DNA of 56,771 bases from Flavobacteriales bacterium (GTDB lineage: Bacteria > Bacteroidota > Bacteroidia > Flavobacteriales_G > Salibacteraceae): positions 1 to 56,771 of the forward strand of contig DNTB01000027.1 in the NCBI GenBank assembly GCA_003499525.1, read 5' to 3'. A program made the position numbers and the translations under genes. Of this stretch, positions 34,916 to 43,017 are shown in pieces; positions within the stretch are counted from its first letter, which is position 1; every line of letters begins with the position of its first letter. The notes under the pieces are model-generated. The model saw only the letters and a program-made list of their open reading frames with translations, ran no database searches and had not been told where the DNA came from.

Positions 34916-35011
34916 TCGATCTGGTTTTCGTCTATATATAGCATACACAGGGGTTAATTGCAAGCGCTTTAATGACGAAATAAAATATCTTAGGTTGCTC
35001 AAATCCAAGCG

Positions 35012-35368
35012 ATGAAAATAACAATTTATCACAATCCGAGATGCCAAAAGAGCCGACAAGGACTGGCAGTGGTGCAGCAAAAGTTTCCAGACGCAAAAGT
35101 AGTATCTTACATGAAAGAGGGAATAGTGGCCGAAGACCTCCGTCGAATAGCCAAAAAGATGGATGTTGATATGGAGTTTTTAGTGAGGAAGAAAGAAGAT
35201 TTCTATAAAAAAAACCTTGCTGGAAAAGAGTTGACAGAAAATGAATGGATTCAGATTATAAGACAACAGCCACAACTATTACATCGTCCTATTGTTGAAA
35301 TTGAGAATGAAGCTGTTATTGGAAGACCGGTAGAAGCTCTAAAACAATGGATGGACAGGTTGGGCTAA
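35012..35368 (+). CDS. ArsC/Spx-family thioredoxin-fold protein (arsenate reductase-like)
   Basis: A 118-residue ArsC-family protein: MKITIYHNPRCQKSR holds the active Cys11 and Ser14 in the NPRCxKS motif, and HRPIVEIENEAVIGRP matches the conserved RPI..... .GRP block. It may reduce arsenate with glutaredoxin or act as an Spx/YffB-type redox protein; family members in Bacteroidota are usually annotated as arsenate reductase. No ars operon genes are nearby. The stop overlaps a tiny convergent gene by 4 bases. Confidence 0.88.
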   Translation: MKITIYHNPRCQKSRQGLAVVQQKFPDAKVVSYMKEGIVAEDLRRIAKKMDVDMEFLVRKKEDFYKKNLAGKELTENEWIQIIRQQPQLLHRPIVEIENEAVIGRPVEALKQWMDRLG

Positions 35369-35511
35369 TCCAACGCAATTTCCTCTTCATTTACTTCATC
35401 CTCATCTTCTTTCTTGCGAAGTGCAAACGGAGCAATTAGGCTTACCGCAGCCAAAACAAAAAATGCCGAAGAGGCGATAATGATAAATATTACAAATCCA
35501 GCGAATTTCAT
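35365..35511 (-). CDS. 48-residue single-pass membrane protein
   Basis: ATG 35511 starts MKFAGFVIFIIIASSAFFVL, a long hydrophobic helix to about residue 30, followed by a charged tail ALRKKEDEDEVNEEEIALD. One membrane helix with an acidic cytoplasmic tail is predicted. No family is recognised. It fills most of the space between arsC and fumC on the opposite strand. The codon pattern is clean and the stop is followed directly by arsC, but expression is unproven. Confidence 0.6.
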   Translation of the reverse strand: MKFAGFVIFIIIASSAFFVLAAVSLIAPFALRKKEDEDEVNEEEIALD

Positions 35512-35664
35512 GGAAATCTATTTGCTGCAAATATAGAATTTCAGCAGGGTTAAGCTAACGCTTGATCATGCCATTATTTTTCTCTTTTTATTAATGAAAT
35601 TCAATGCCTTTTTAGAGCTTGGGATCTGGCGAACTGGATAATTTTACCAAAAAAAATATCGATC

Positions 35665-37056
35665 ATGGAATACAGAGTTGAAAAAGACACGATGGGTGAA
35701 GTTCGCGTTCCGGCCGAAAAGGTTTGGGGTGCTCAGACAGAACGTTCAAGAAATAATTTTAAGATTGGAAGGGAAGCCAGCATGCCCATTGAAATAATTC
35801 GTGCATTTGCCATATTGAAGAAGTCGGCAGCACGAACCAATGAAGAACTCGGGGTTTTGTCCAATGAGAAAAGTGAACTGATACAATCGGTATGTGATGA
35901 AATTCTGGAGGGAAAGCTGGATGATCAATTTCCTCTGGTTATTTGGCAAACAGGGAGTGGTACCCAATCCAACATGAATGTCAATGAGGTCATAGCCAAT
36001 CGTGCACATCAACTTGAGGGCAAGGTCATTGGTAACGGGGACAGAAAAGTTCACCCTAATGATGATGTCAATAAATCTCAGTCATCAAACGATACCTTCC
36101 CTACAGCTATGCATATTGCTCTTTATCAAAAGATTATGGAAGTTACTATCCCTGGTGTTCAGCTACTTAGAGATACACTTAGAGCAAAGTCAGAAGAGTT
36201 CATGAACGTGGTGAAGATTGGAAGAACACATTTAATGGACGCCACGCCCCTAACACTAGGCCAGGAGTTTAGCGGATATGCTTCCCAGTTGGATCACGGC
36301 TTGAGAGCATTGTGGAACACTATGGACCATTTAGCCGAGCTTGCATTAGGCGGGACTGCAGTAGGAACTGGAATTAATACTCCGGATGGATATGCAGACC
36401 TTGTAGCTAAACATATTGCAGATCTTTCAGGATATCCGTTCAGAAGTGCTGAGAATAAATTCGAAGCTCTTGCTGCGCATGATGCGATTGTAGAGGTGCA
36501 TGGAGCCTTAAAACAGCTGGCGGTTTCACTAAATAAAATAGGCAATGACATTAGATTGTTAGCGTCTGGTCCTCGCTCGGGCATTGGTGAGATTATAATT
36601 CCATCAAACGAGCCTGGCTCCTCAATAATGCCAGGAAAAGTGAACCCTACTCAAGCCGAAGCGCTAACTATGGTGTGCGCTCAGGTAGTTGGAAATGATG
36701 TAGCTATTTCTTTTGGCGGGGCTCAGGGGCATTATGAGCTCAACGTTTTCAAACCGATGATGGCATACAATGCACTGGAGTCAGGGACCCTGATCGGAGA
36801 TGCTTGCGTATCCTTTAATAACCATTGCGCTGTGGGAATCGAACCGAATTACACCAACATTCAAAAACACGTCAATAATTCTTTGATGCTGGTTACTGCA
36901 CTGAATACGAAAATAGGGTATGAGGCTGCTGCAAAAATCGCGAAAACTGCACATGAAAATGGCACCACACTTAAAGAAGAAGCGGTGAACCTGGGCTACA
37001 TGTCATCGGAGGAATTTGACACTTGGGTACGTCCTGAAAAAATGACGGGGAGATAG
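35665..37056 (+). CDS. fumC: class II fumarate hydratase
   Basis: A 463-residue fumarase of the TCA cycle. Signatures: the class II motif GSSIMPGKVNPTQAEA, WQTGSGTQSNMNVNEVIANRA, and HPNDDVNKSQSSNDTFPTAMH. The catalytic His lies in GRTHLMDATPLT. It is complete, with the final sequence of the family (LGYMSSEEFDTWVRPEKM). It has a single gene unit; a weak -7 box TAATTTTA is at 35639-35646. It is convergent with manC, 7 bases away. Confidence 0.97.
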   Translation: MEYRVEKDTMGEVRVPAEKVWGAQTERSRNNFKIGREASMPIEIIRAFAILKKSAARTNEELGVLSNEKSELIQSVCDEILEGKLDDQFPLVIWQTGSGTQSNMNVNEVIANRAHQLEGKVIGNGDRKVHPNDDVNKSQSSNDTFPTAMHIALYQKIMEVTIPGVQLLRDTLRAKSEEFMNVVKIGRTHLMDATPLTLGQEFSGYASQLDHGLRALWNTMDHLAELALGGTAVGTGINTPDGYADLVAKHIADLSGYPFRSAENKFEALAAHDAIVEVHGALKQLAVSLNKIGNDIRLLASGPRSGIGEIIIPSNEPGSSIMPGKVNPTQAEALTMVCAQVVGNDVAISFGGAQGHYELNVFKPMMAYNALESGTLIGDACVSFNNHCAVGIEPNYTNIQKHVNNSLMLVTALNTKIGYEAAAKIAKTAHENGTTLKEEAVNLGYMSSEEFDTWVRPEKMTGR

Positions 37057-37063
37057 TAGAAAT

Positions 37064-38128
37064 CTAGGTTTTGACGTTCTTAAATTTCTCTGAAGCCTTG
37101 ATTCTTAGGGACTTAATTTCTTGTTCATCTTCCTTAGGAAGAATGAGAAGGACATTGTCAGAATCGACAATGATCAGGTCTTTAATGTTGTGAAGAATTA
37201 CTTTTTTGTCTTCAGAAACCTTTATGATATTGCCAGTGGATTTTGACTCCACAATTTCTCCTGCAAGAGCGAGATTATTTGATTCGTTGGAGCCGTGGTA
37301 TTCCGCTACCGAACGCCAGGTACCTAAATCCGACCAGCCAATATCTGCATTGATCACTCTGACATTTGAGGCCTTTTCTAAAATCCCATAGTCCAGAGAG
37401 ATTTCAGGACTAGAGAAAAATGCATTCCTAATAGCATCTTTTCTGCGCTCAGATTCCGATGATAGAGCATCTGCAAACGCATTGTTTACCTCAGGAAGAA
37501 AATGATTAAAAGCTTGATTTATAGCTCTTTTATTCCAAATAAACATCCCGGAGTTCCAACTGAAGTTGCCCTGAAATAGGAACTCCTCTGCAGTTTTTCT
37601 ATCGGGCTTCTCAGTAAATTGAATTACTGGTTTAATATCCGAATTGGATTTATCGTCATACTCGATATAGCCATACCCGGTGTCAGGTCTGGTGGGGGTA
37701 ATGCCAAGGGTGAGTAAATCGTCATGAGTATTGCAATGCTCCAGGGCTATTTGCAATATTTCCTCAAAAGCTTTTTGTTTTTTGATGATATGATCAGCAG
37801 GTGTAACGATCATGTTAAAACTCTCTGCTTCAATTTCATTCAGGGCATAGGAGATACATGGTGCAGTATTTCGTCGTTCAGGCTCTGTAAGAATTTGATT
37901 TTCAATAAGTTCAGGTAGTTGTTCTAGAATAATGTCGACGTAACGCTCATGGGTAACGATTCTGAAGTTCTCAGCCGGAATCATGGTTTTGAATCGGGTA
38001 TAGGTTTCCTGAATTAAAGATTTGCCCGTTCCCAAAATGTCTAAGAATTGTTTTGGCATTTCCGCAGTGCTTTCAGGCCAGAAACGGCTTCCGACACCTC
38101 CTGCCATTATTACACAATAGTTATTCAT
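37064..38128 (-). CDS. manC: mannose-1-phosphate guanylyltransferase
   Basis: A 354-residue nucleotidyltransferase that makes GDP-mannose from mannose 1-phosphate and GTP for glycan and LPS synthesis. Signatures are MAGGVGSRFWPES (GTP-binding), FLDILGTGKSLIQETYTR, VTPADHII, VIQFTEKPDR and DIGWSDLGTWRSV. No fused phosphomannose isomerase domain is present. ATG 38128 (MNNYCVIMAGG) is preferred to a TTG two codons upstream. It overlaps the SprT-like gene by 8 bases, the probable upstream member of its operon. Confidence 0.94.
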   Translation of the reverse strand: MNNYCVIMAGGVGSRFWPESTAEMPKQFLDILGTGKSLIQETYTRFKTMIPAENFRIVTHERYVDIILEQLPELIENQILTEPERRNTAPCISYALNEIEAESFNMIVTPADHIIKKQKAFEEILQIALEHCNTHDDLLTLGITPTRPDTGYGYIEYDDKSNSDIKPVIQFTEKPDRKTAEEFLFQGNFSWNSGMFIWNKRAINQAFNHFLPEVNNAFADALSSESERRKDAIRNAFFSSPEISLDYGILEKASNVRVINADIGWSDLGTWRSVAEYHGSNESNNLALAGEIVESKSTGNIIKVSEDKKVILHNIKDLIIVDSDNVLLILPKEDEQEIKSLRIKASEKFKNVKT

Positions 38129-38729
38129 TGTCAAACTTTTGAATAGGTTTCACTATAGCAGCAGCCCGAAATAAGTATTCCCTCTTGTTGGTTATATCCT
38201 GACATAAGAATCGGGTTCTCCTCTTATTAAGGAGGACAAATGTACGTTCATTAAACTCAAAACGATCTTCAAAACGGAGTTGGCTTAACATTACCCCTTC
38301 TTTAGATTTAATATCGACCAATTGACTGTATAGCTCAGGGATAGTATTGACCGTGGCCTTTGGATTTTTTGAGTATTTCCGTATACTCTTTGCCAATTCA
38401 TTTCCCCAAATCTCCTCTTTCTGAAACTGTGATAGAACCTCTTGAAAAGTGTACTTCCATTCTGGTCCATGAGGTCTTACTTTATTACCAAACATCAAAA
38501 CGGTAAGAAAATGAGCAAATTCATGCAGGAAAGTCAGAAGCATGGCCTCAGGTAATAACCCTTGATTTAAGGTGATTAGCCCGGCCTCTCTTTCCGGATA
38601 ATACCTAAAATCTCCCCACTTGGTTTTTCGGTCTTTTCTCAGCACTACTTCCACCGGCTCAGAATGGAGTAATCTTAAAACCCTTTTCCGAGCATGAATA
38701 GGAAGTGAGTTTATGAACCTATCGTTCAT
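38121..38729 (-). CDS. SprT-like zinc metalloprotease domain protein
   Basis: A 202-residue protein with the metalloprotease motif HEFAH (residues 69-73) and the downstream HGPEW (87-91), matching SprT/Spartan-like domains. KWGDFRYYPEREAGLITLN is the usual preceding block. Homologues in eukaryotes digest DNA-protein crosslinks; bacterial SprT-like proteins are poorly studied. The zinc-finger Cys pairs seen in some members are not clear, although a single Cys lies in FLCQDI. It overlaps manC and also the tiny lipoprotein gene upstream by 4 bases (ATGA). Confidence 0.85.
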   Translation of the reverse strand: MNDRFINSLPIHARKRVLRLLHSEPVEVVLRKDRKTKWGDFRYYPEREAGLITLNQGLLPEAMLLTFLHEFAHFLTVLMFGNKVRPHGPEWKYTFQEVLSQFQKEEIWGNELAKSIRKYSKNPKATVNTIPELYSQLVDIKSKEGVMLSQLRFEDRFEFNERTFVLLNKRRTRFLCQDITNKREYLFRAAAIVKPIQKFDNE

Positions 38730-38887
38730 TTTGGAATACTTCGTTTTTTCTTTTTATCCCACGAAGGACAATTGCAGTCTTTGCCTTTTTTAGTAGCTGA
38801 ACACGATGAAAGAGTTGGAACGGATGAAATAAATATCATCAGCAACAATAAGGAGAGCAACTTAGATTTGAAATTATGAGCTTTCAT
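38726..38887 (-). CDS. 53-residue lipoprotein upstream of the SprT-like gene
   Basis: ATG 38887 starts MKAHNFKSKLLSLLLLMIFI, a hydrophobic signal ending LSSC, so Cys29 would be lipidated. The mature part is only 25 residues: SATKKGKDCNCPSWDKKKKR, then SIPK, with a CNC motif and a strongly basic end. The stop overlaps the SprT-like start as ATGA, indicating coupled translation. I cannot name a family, though tiny CxCP lipoproteins of this kind occur in Bacteroidota. It is too short for routine gene calling. Confidence 0.72.
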   Translation of the reverse strand: MKAHNFKSKLLSLLLLMIFISSVPTLSSCSATKKGKDCNCPSWDKKKKRSIPK

Positions 38888-39443
38888 CTTCCTGTACTGG
38901 GCTCGAATATATGCTGAAAAATTCTTCGAGAGACAGCGGAACTAGGGTTGTCATTTTTCTAAAACTTTCCAGGCTTATTATTTGAATGAAATGACCGTGT
39001 TGAAAAGACATATGAGTTGTGAGTATTTCTACTTTCCTATTGGGTTACTTAGACTGTTCAGATCTATGCCATTGACCTTGGAATTATTAGAGGATAGCAG
39101 CCCTTAAAAAGTTGGATGGGAATAACTTCTTTGGCAATCATGATAAATAGGATTTAGAGTTCATATTGTCCGGAGTGATACGCAATTTAAATGTGATATA
39201 GTATTGGTTGCGAATAATAAATAGCTAATCTGTCGCTGTTGATTGGCTCCAATTTCACAATGCTTGAAGAAAACATACAAGCCCGATTTGTACTCTTTTT
39301 TAATGACTCAGTGAAGTTAAAATTCGGCTTTTGATAATTCATTTGCCGCATACGATAATCTATTTCAATACCAGTTTTCAAGAAGAATTTCTCAAGAGTA
39401 ACACAATGACTTTCTTTGTGGGTTCAAACAGTAAAGCGGTATT
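38888..39443. other. 556-bp intergenic region without a recognisable gene
   Basis: A minus-strand open frame at 39187-39381 (64 codons) has no signal, no motif and no family resemblance, and stops are frequent in the other frames. No RNA gene, repeat or strong hairpin was seen. It may be gene debris or a regulatory region for the lipoprotein/SprT operon and the divergent mlaE-like gene. Confidence 0.4.
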
Positions 39444-40184
39444 GTGAATTTCCTCTTCCATTTTGGTCGGTATACATTGTTTTTGGGGAAGGTTTTTGCC
39501 CGGCCACAAAAGAGAAAGTTATTCTGGGATAGCACTTTTCGTGAAATGGTCACTTTGGGCCTGGATTCTTTGCCCATTGTAGCTATTATTTCCGTTTTTA
39601 TCGGAGCCGTAGCGACCATTCAAACTGCATCGAATATTGATAGTGGACTCATTCCATTGAGCACGATTGGATTTGCCACAAGGGAGTCGATGTTGTTGGA
39701 ATTTTCGCCAACGATAATTGCGCTTATTCTGGTAGGAAAAGTGGGATCCAGCATATCTTCAGAACTCGGAACAATGCGGGTATCAGAGCAGATTGATGCC
39801 ATGGAAATTATGGGGTTGAACCCGGCAAATTTTTTAGTCTTACCCAAGGTTATCGGTCTCATGATCATCAACCCTTTTATTATTTCACTGAGTATTTTCC
39901 TGGGGGTGGTAGGAGGTTACCTTGCTACAGTATCAACCGGAGTAATAACCGTGTCAGAGTACGAATCTGGAATCACTCTGGATTTCTATCCTTTTGACTA
40001 CGTCTATGCTATGATAAAAACTGTAGTTTTTGCTTTTATCATTACTTCTGTGCCTGCATACTTCGGATATTTTGTTGAAGGAGGATCAGTGAAGGTTGGA
40101 AAAGCAAGCACTATTGCAGTGGTGTACAGCAGTATTGTTATTCTTATTCTAAATTATATCATTACTCAACTACTTCTGCTGTGA
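39444..40184 (+). CDS. mlaE: MlaE-family ABC transporter permease
   Basis: A 246-residue permease of the MlaE/YrbE family with five to six membrane helices. Conserved blocks: FREMVTLGLDSLPIVAIISVFIGAV, IIALILVGKVGSSISSELGTMRVSEQIDAMEIMG (core GSS..SELGTM...EQIDAL), and the C-terminal PAYFGYFVEGGSVKVG. MlaE complexes move phospholipids between membranes. The start is GTG (39444). It overlaps the ATPase gene by 4 bases (GTGA). Confidence 0.92.
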   Translation: MNFLFHFGRYTLFLGKVFARPQKRKLFWDSTFREMVTLGLDSLPIVAIISVFIGAVATIQTASNIDSGLIPLSTIGFATRESMLLEFSPTIIALILVGKVGSSISSELGTMRVSEQIDAMEIMGLNPANFLVLPKVIGLMIINPFIISLSIFLGVVGGYLATVSTGVITVSEYESGITLDFYPFDYVYAMIKTVVFAFIITSVPAYFGYFVEGGSVKVGKASTIAVVYSSIVILILNYIITQLLLL

Positions 40185-40936
40185 TCAGGATTGAGAATTT
40201 ATACAAGGTTTATGGCGATCGCGAGGTGATAAGCGATTTTAATGCTGTGCTTGATAAAGGCATCAATAACCTGATCATAGGCGCTAGCGGAAGTGGCAAA
40301 ACAACGATAACAAAATGCGTCGTAGGACTCACTGAACCTACCAAGGGAAGAGTACTTTTTGATGATGTGGACTTTTTCAGTTTAGGCCGTAAAGACCGGG
40401 CAGAAATGAGGCAGCTTATTGGATTCATGTTCCAGGGAGGAGCACTCTTCGATTCCATGTCTGTCGAAGAAAATGTAATGTTCGCTCTGCGAGTTTTTAC
40501 CAATAGGTCCTATGCGGAGATGAAGAAACGCGTGGATTTCTGCTTGGATCGTGTTGGGCTCAGTGGAGTGAATAATCTGATGCCGGATGAGCTTTCGGGT
40601 GGTATGGTTAAAAGGGTGGCCATCGCCAGGGCCATTGTGATGAACCCATCCTATCTTTTCTGTGATGAACCCAATTCAGGGCTCGATCCACAGACCGCTA
40701 TTCTCATTGATGAGTTAATATCTGAAATCACTCACGAATATCAAATCACAACGGTAATTATCACCCACGACATGAATTCAGTTATGGACATCGGCGATCA
40801 TGTCATTTTTCTGCATCAAGGTCAAAAATGGTGGGAAGGCAGCAAAAAGGAAATTTTGGACGCAAAGAATGAACAGCTCAGGGAATTCATTTATGCATCC
40901 TCTTTCATGAAAAGTCTAAAGGATTTGCAGGAATAG
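40181..40936 (+). CDS. mlaF: MlaF-type ABC transporter ATPase
   Basis: A 251-residue ATP-binding subunit. Walker A is GASGSGKTT (about 34-42), the signature LSGGMVKRVAIARAI, Walker B YLFCDEPNSGLDP and the switch ITHDM. LSGGM.KRVAIARA and the DEPNSGLDP block are MlaF-type. It pairs with the permease upstream. The usual third gene, an MCE-domain (MlaD) protein, is absent: the next gene is a convergent T9SS protein. Confidence 0.93.
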   Translation: MIRIENLYKVYGDREVISDFNAVLDKGINNLIIGASGSGKTTITKCVVGLTEPTKGRVLFDDVDFFSLGRKDRAEMRQLIGFMFQGGALFDSMSVEENVMFALRVFTNRSYAEMKKRVDFCLDRVGLSGVNNLMPDELSGGMVKRVAIARAIVMNPSYLFCDEPNSGLDPQTAILIDELISEITHEYQITTVIITHDMNSVMDIGDHVIFLHQGQKWWEGSKKEILDAKNEQLREFIYASSFMKSLKDLQE

Positions 40937-40939
40937 TCC

Positions 40940-42970
40940 TTATTTCTGAATCAAAATCTTTTTGAAAATATCTCTTTCTTCAAGCTTGACATGAATAATG
41001 TAAGTGCCAGAGGATAAATTACTTACATTAATTATTGATCGATTGGCCTGATTCCTGGCGACCTGAAGAACTATACGTCCCTGAAGATCTCGAATGGATA
41101 TTTCATAAGGGGTTGACTGTTCCAGTTCAACAAAAAGAGCATCACCTTTAACCGGAGTAGGATACACCCAAATGTCCTGCCCATCTATGTCATTCAGGCT
41201 AACTATACCACCAACAGAAGCTGATGCTGTACCAGAACATCCGTTTATATCGGAAACGACAACATCATAGGTTCCCTGAAAAGTAATATCATCCAGGTTT
41301 TGCTCATTCGATTTATATCCGGTTGAGTCTGTTGAAGACCATAGAAATGCATAGGGCGGTGTTCCTCCAGTTACATCTGTAGTAATCGTTCCTATGGTTT
41401 GATCGTCATCCACTGTTGTAATCACTTCAATATTAACGGTATCACAGATAGCATCATTTTTGGTTTTAATCCTAATAAATGGAAGAAATGCTTGAGACAT
41501 TTGCCAATTGGTGGCCTTGTCACCAGCTCCTCTCCGGGTAAAAACTAATGATTCGGGTATTTGGCCGTTTAATTCGGTATTTGACCCTATAGAAATTTCC
41601 TGTCTTTTGAATTCCAGCCCTACAAAATACCGACCTGCAGGAAGGTCGGCAAAAGGAAGGGTAATGTTTAACCAGCCATTTGTATCATCTGCGGTAATAA
41701 TATATCGTTCAAGTATCGAAAGCGTATCCAGAGCGGTAGACCCGTCTGATAAATCATTTAAAACAAAAGCCTTGATTTCATCTCCTTCGTACAATTTATG
41801 CAGCGTGTCTTCTCTGGGGAAATACGCTGAAATGCTTCCGAATGCACTGGGATTGAATAACTCATACATTACTGCAACTCCCCAGACTCCGTCCTCCGAA
41901 AGAACCCAATTGCCTTCTGTTACACTATCATTATCCCATCTGAAGTCATTTGTGGAAAGCTCAAAATCTATGGATGCAGTGCTACCAGCTGCTGGAGCAG
42001 TTAAATTTTGCGTCAATGCTTCTACTTCCATCGTAAACTGATTTGACCCGCCTAAAGCATTGACGGAACCATCCACCTGATAGATTTCATTTAACCCTGC
42101 TTCCAACGTACTTTTTGGTGAAACCAAAAGAGCAGAATCAGTTCCATTTACCGACTTGAAAAGGGCTCTAAAGTATGTGCTATCCTGATCGGAACTGCCC
42201 AGATTACCAATCCTTCCTGAAGGAGATAGGTTCATGTTATTAGATTGATTATCAGGTATTAGAGTGTAGAATATGCTCTGATAGGTAGAACCTGTTCCGT
42301 AATATACCTCCTGAAGCTCGATTAGATTCTCGGGAGGTGCGTATAATTCGATATCATCTATGGCCCAAAACCAATCGAATGATCCTTCATAATGAAATCT
42401 GATATAAACAGAACTTTGGCCTGCAGCGAGATTTGTGATATCTAAATCAGCCTTCATTGGGTTTGAACTGGAAGTATTCACTGGAAATGTGGGAAAAACA
42501 TCGATGGTATTCCAGGTGGAACTATCGGTTGAAATCTCCACAGATCGGGTTTCATTGAGTTGTCGGAAATAATTGTTGAAACGCAATCGCACAAAGCTTA
42601 GTGCCGAACAATCTATTGGATTATTCAGTGTCAGATATTCAGACTGTGTTGCTCCTGTATCGGCCTCATCGGAGTCAATATATGCGAATGGCCCCGATGA
42701 TGTAGAATTTATAACTGAGTCCAGGCCTTGTTGCACGAGGTTATCTGTTAACCTGATCCCTATATTCCATTTGCCCGTTCCTCCAGAGTATGCCCATTCG
42801 TTGGTGTCATTGAAATTGTCAGTCCAAAAAATACTATCCTGACTACTTCGAAAGGGAGCTGACGGTTGAGTTTGGTAGTAAATTCTACCCACATTTGGAT
42901 AGACCTCTTTCACTTGGGCATTTACCGTCATATTGTAAATGACGAGGCAGAACACTAGAATTGTCCTCAT
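40940..42970 (-). CDS. T9SS type A secreted protein
   Basis: A 676-residue secreted protein. ATG 42970 starts a signal peptide (MRTILVFCLVIYNMTVNA, then Q). Residues about 40-215 resemble a MAM/jelly-roll-like domain (FNDTNEWAYSGGTGKWNIG, RLRFNNYFRQLNETRSVEIS, FHYEGSFDWFWAIDDIEL). A SprB-type repeat (VTGGTPPYAFLWSSTDSTG, then DVVVSDINGCSG) precedes the type A sorting tail (VYPTPVKGDALFVEL, ending KKILIQK). An earlier ATG at 43021 is rejected because it places 17 polar residues before the signal and overlaps gcvP. The substrate or ligand is unknown. Confidence 0.88.
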   Translation of the reverse strand: MRTILVFCLVIYNMTVNAQVKEVYPNVGRIYYQTQPSAPFRSSQDSIFWTDNFNDTNEWAYSGGTGKWNIGIRLTDNLVQQGLDSVINSTSSGPFAYIDSDEADTGATQSEYLTLNNPIDCSALSFVRLRFNNYFRQLNETRSVEISTDSSTWNTIDVFPTFPVNTSSSNPMKADLDITNLAAGQSSVYIRFHYEGSFDWFWAIDDIELYAPPENLIELQEVYYGTGSTYQSIFYTLIPDNQSNNMNLSPSGRIGNLGSSDQDSTYFRALFKSVNGTDSALLVSPKSTLEAGLNEIYQVDGSVNALGGSNQFTMEVEALTQNLTAPAAGSTASIDFELSTNDFRWDNDSVTEGNWVLSEDGVWGVAVMYELFNPSAFGSISAYFPREDTLHKLYEGDEIKAFVLNDLSDGSTALDTLSILERYIITADDTNGWLNITLPFADLPAGRYFVGLEFKRQEISIGSNTELNGQIPESLVFTRRGAGDKATNWQMSQAFLPFIRIKTKNDAICDTVNIEVITTVDDDQTIGTITTDVTGGTPPYAFLWSSTDSTGYKSNEQNLDDITFQGTYDVVVSDINGCSGTASASVGGIVSLNDIDGQDIWVYPTPVKGDALFVELEQSTPYEISIRDLQGRIVLQVARNQANRSIINVSNLSSGTYIIHVKLEERDIFKKILIQK

Positions 42971-42989
42971 ATATTTTTTATCAAGAGCC

Positions 42990-43002
42990 CGCGAATTTCG
43001 CG
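42990..43002. repeat. 13-bp palindrome between gcvP and the T9SS gene
   Basis: CGCGAATTTCGCG is a perfect dyad with a one-base centre. It lies in the 47-bp gap between the gcvP stop and the start of the next gene on the same strand. No U-run follows in the gcvP direction, so a terminator role is doubtful. Confidence 0.5.
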
Positions 43003-43017
43003 AAAATAGCGGCGCAA

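Noticed and set aside
37057..37066. TAGAAATCTA mini-hairpin between fumC and manC as a terminator
   Set aside because: The stem is only 4 bp and AT-rich, and there is no adequate T-run.
39187..39381. 64-codon minus-strand frame in the gap before mlaE
   Set aside because: No signal, motif, promoter or family resemblance was found.
42990..43002. CGCGAATTTCGCG as gcvP terminator
   Set aside because: No U-run follows on the minus strand, so it was listed only as a palindrome.
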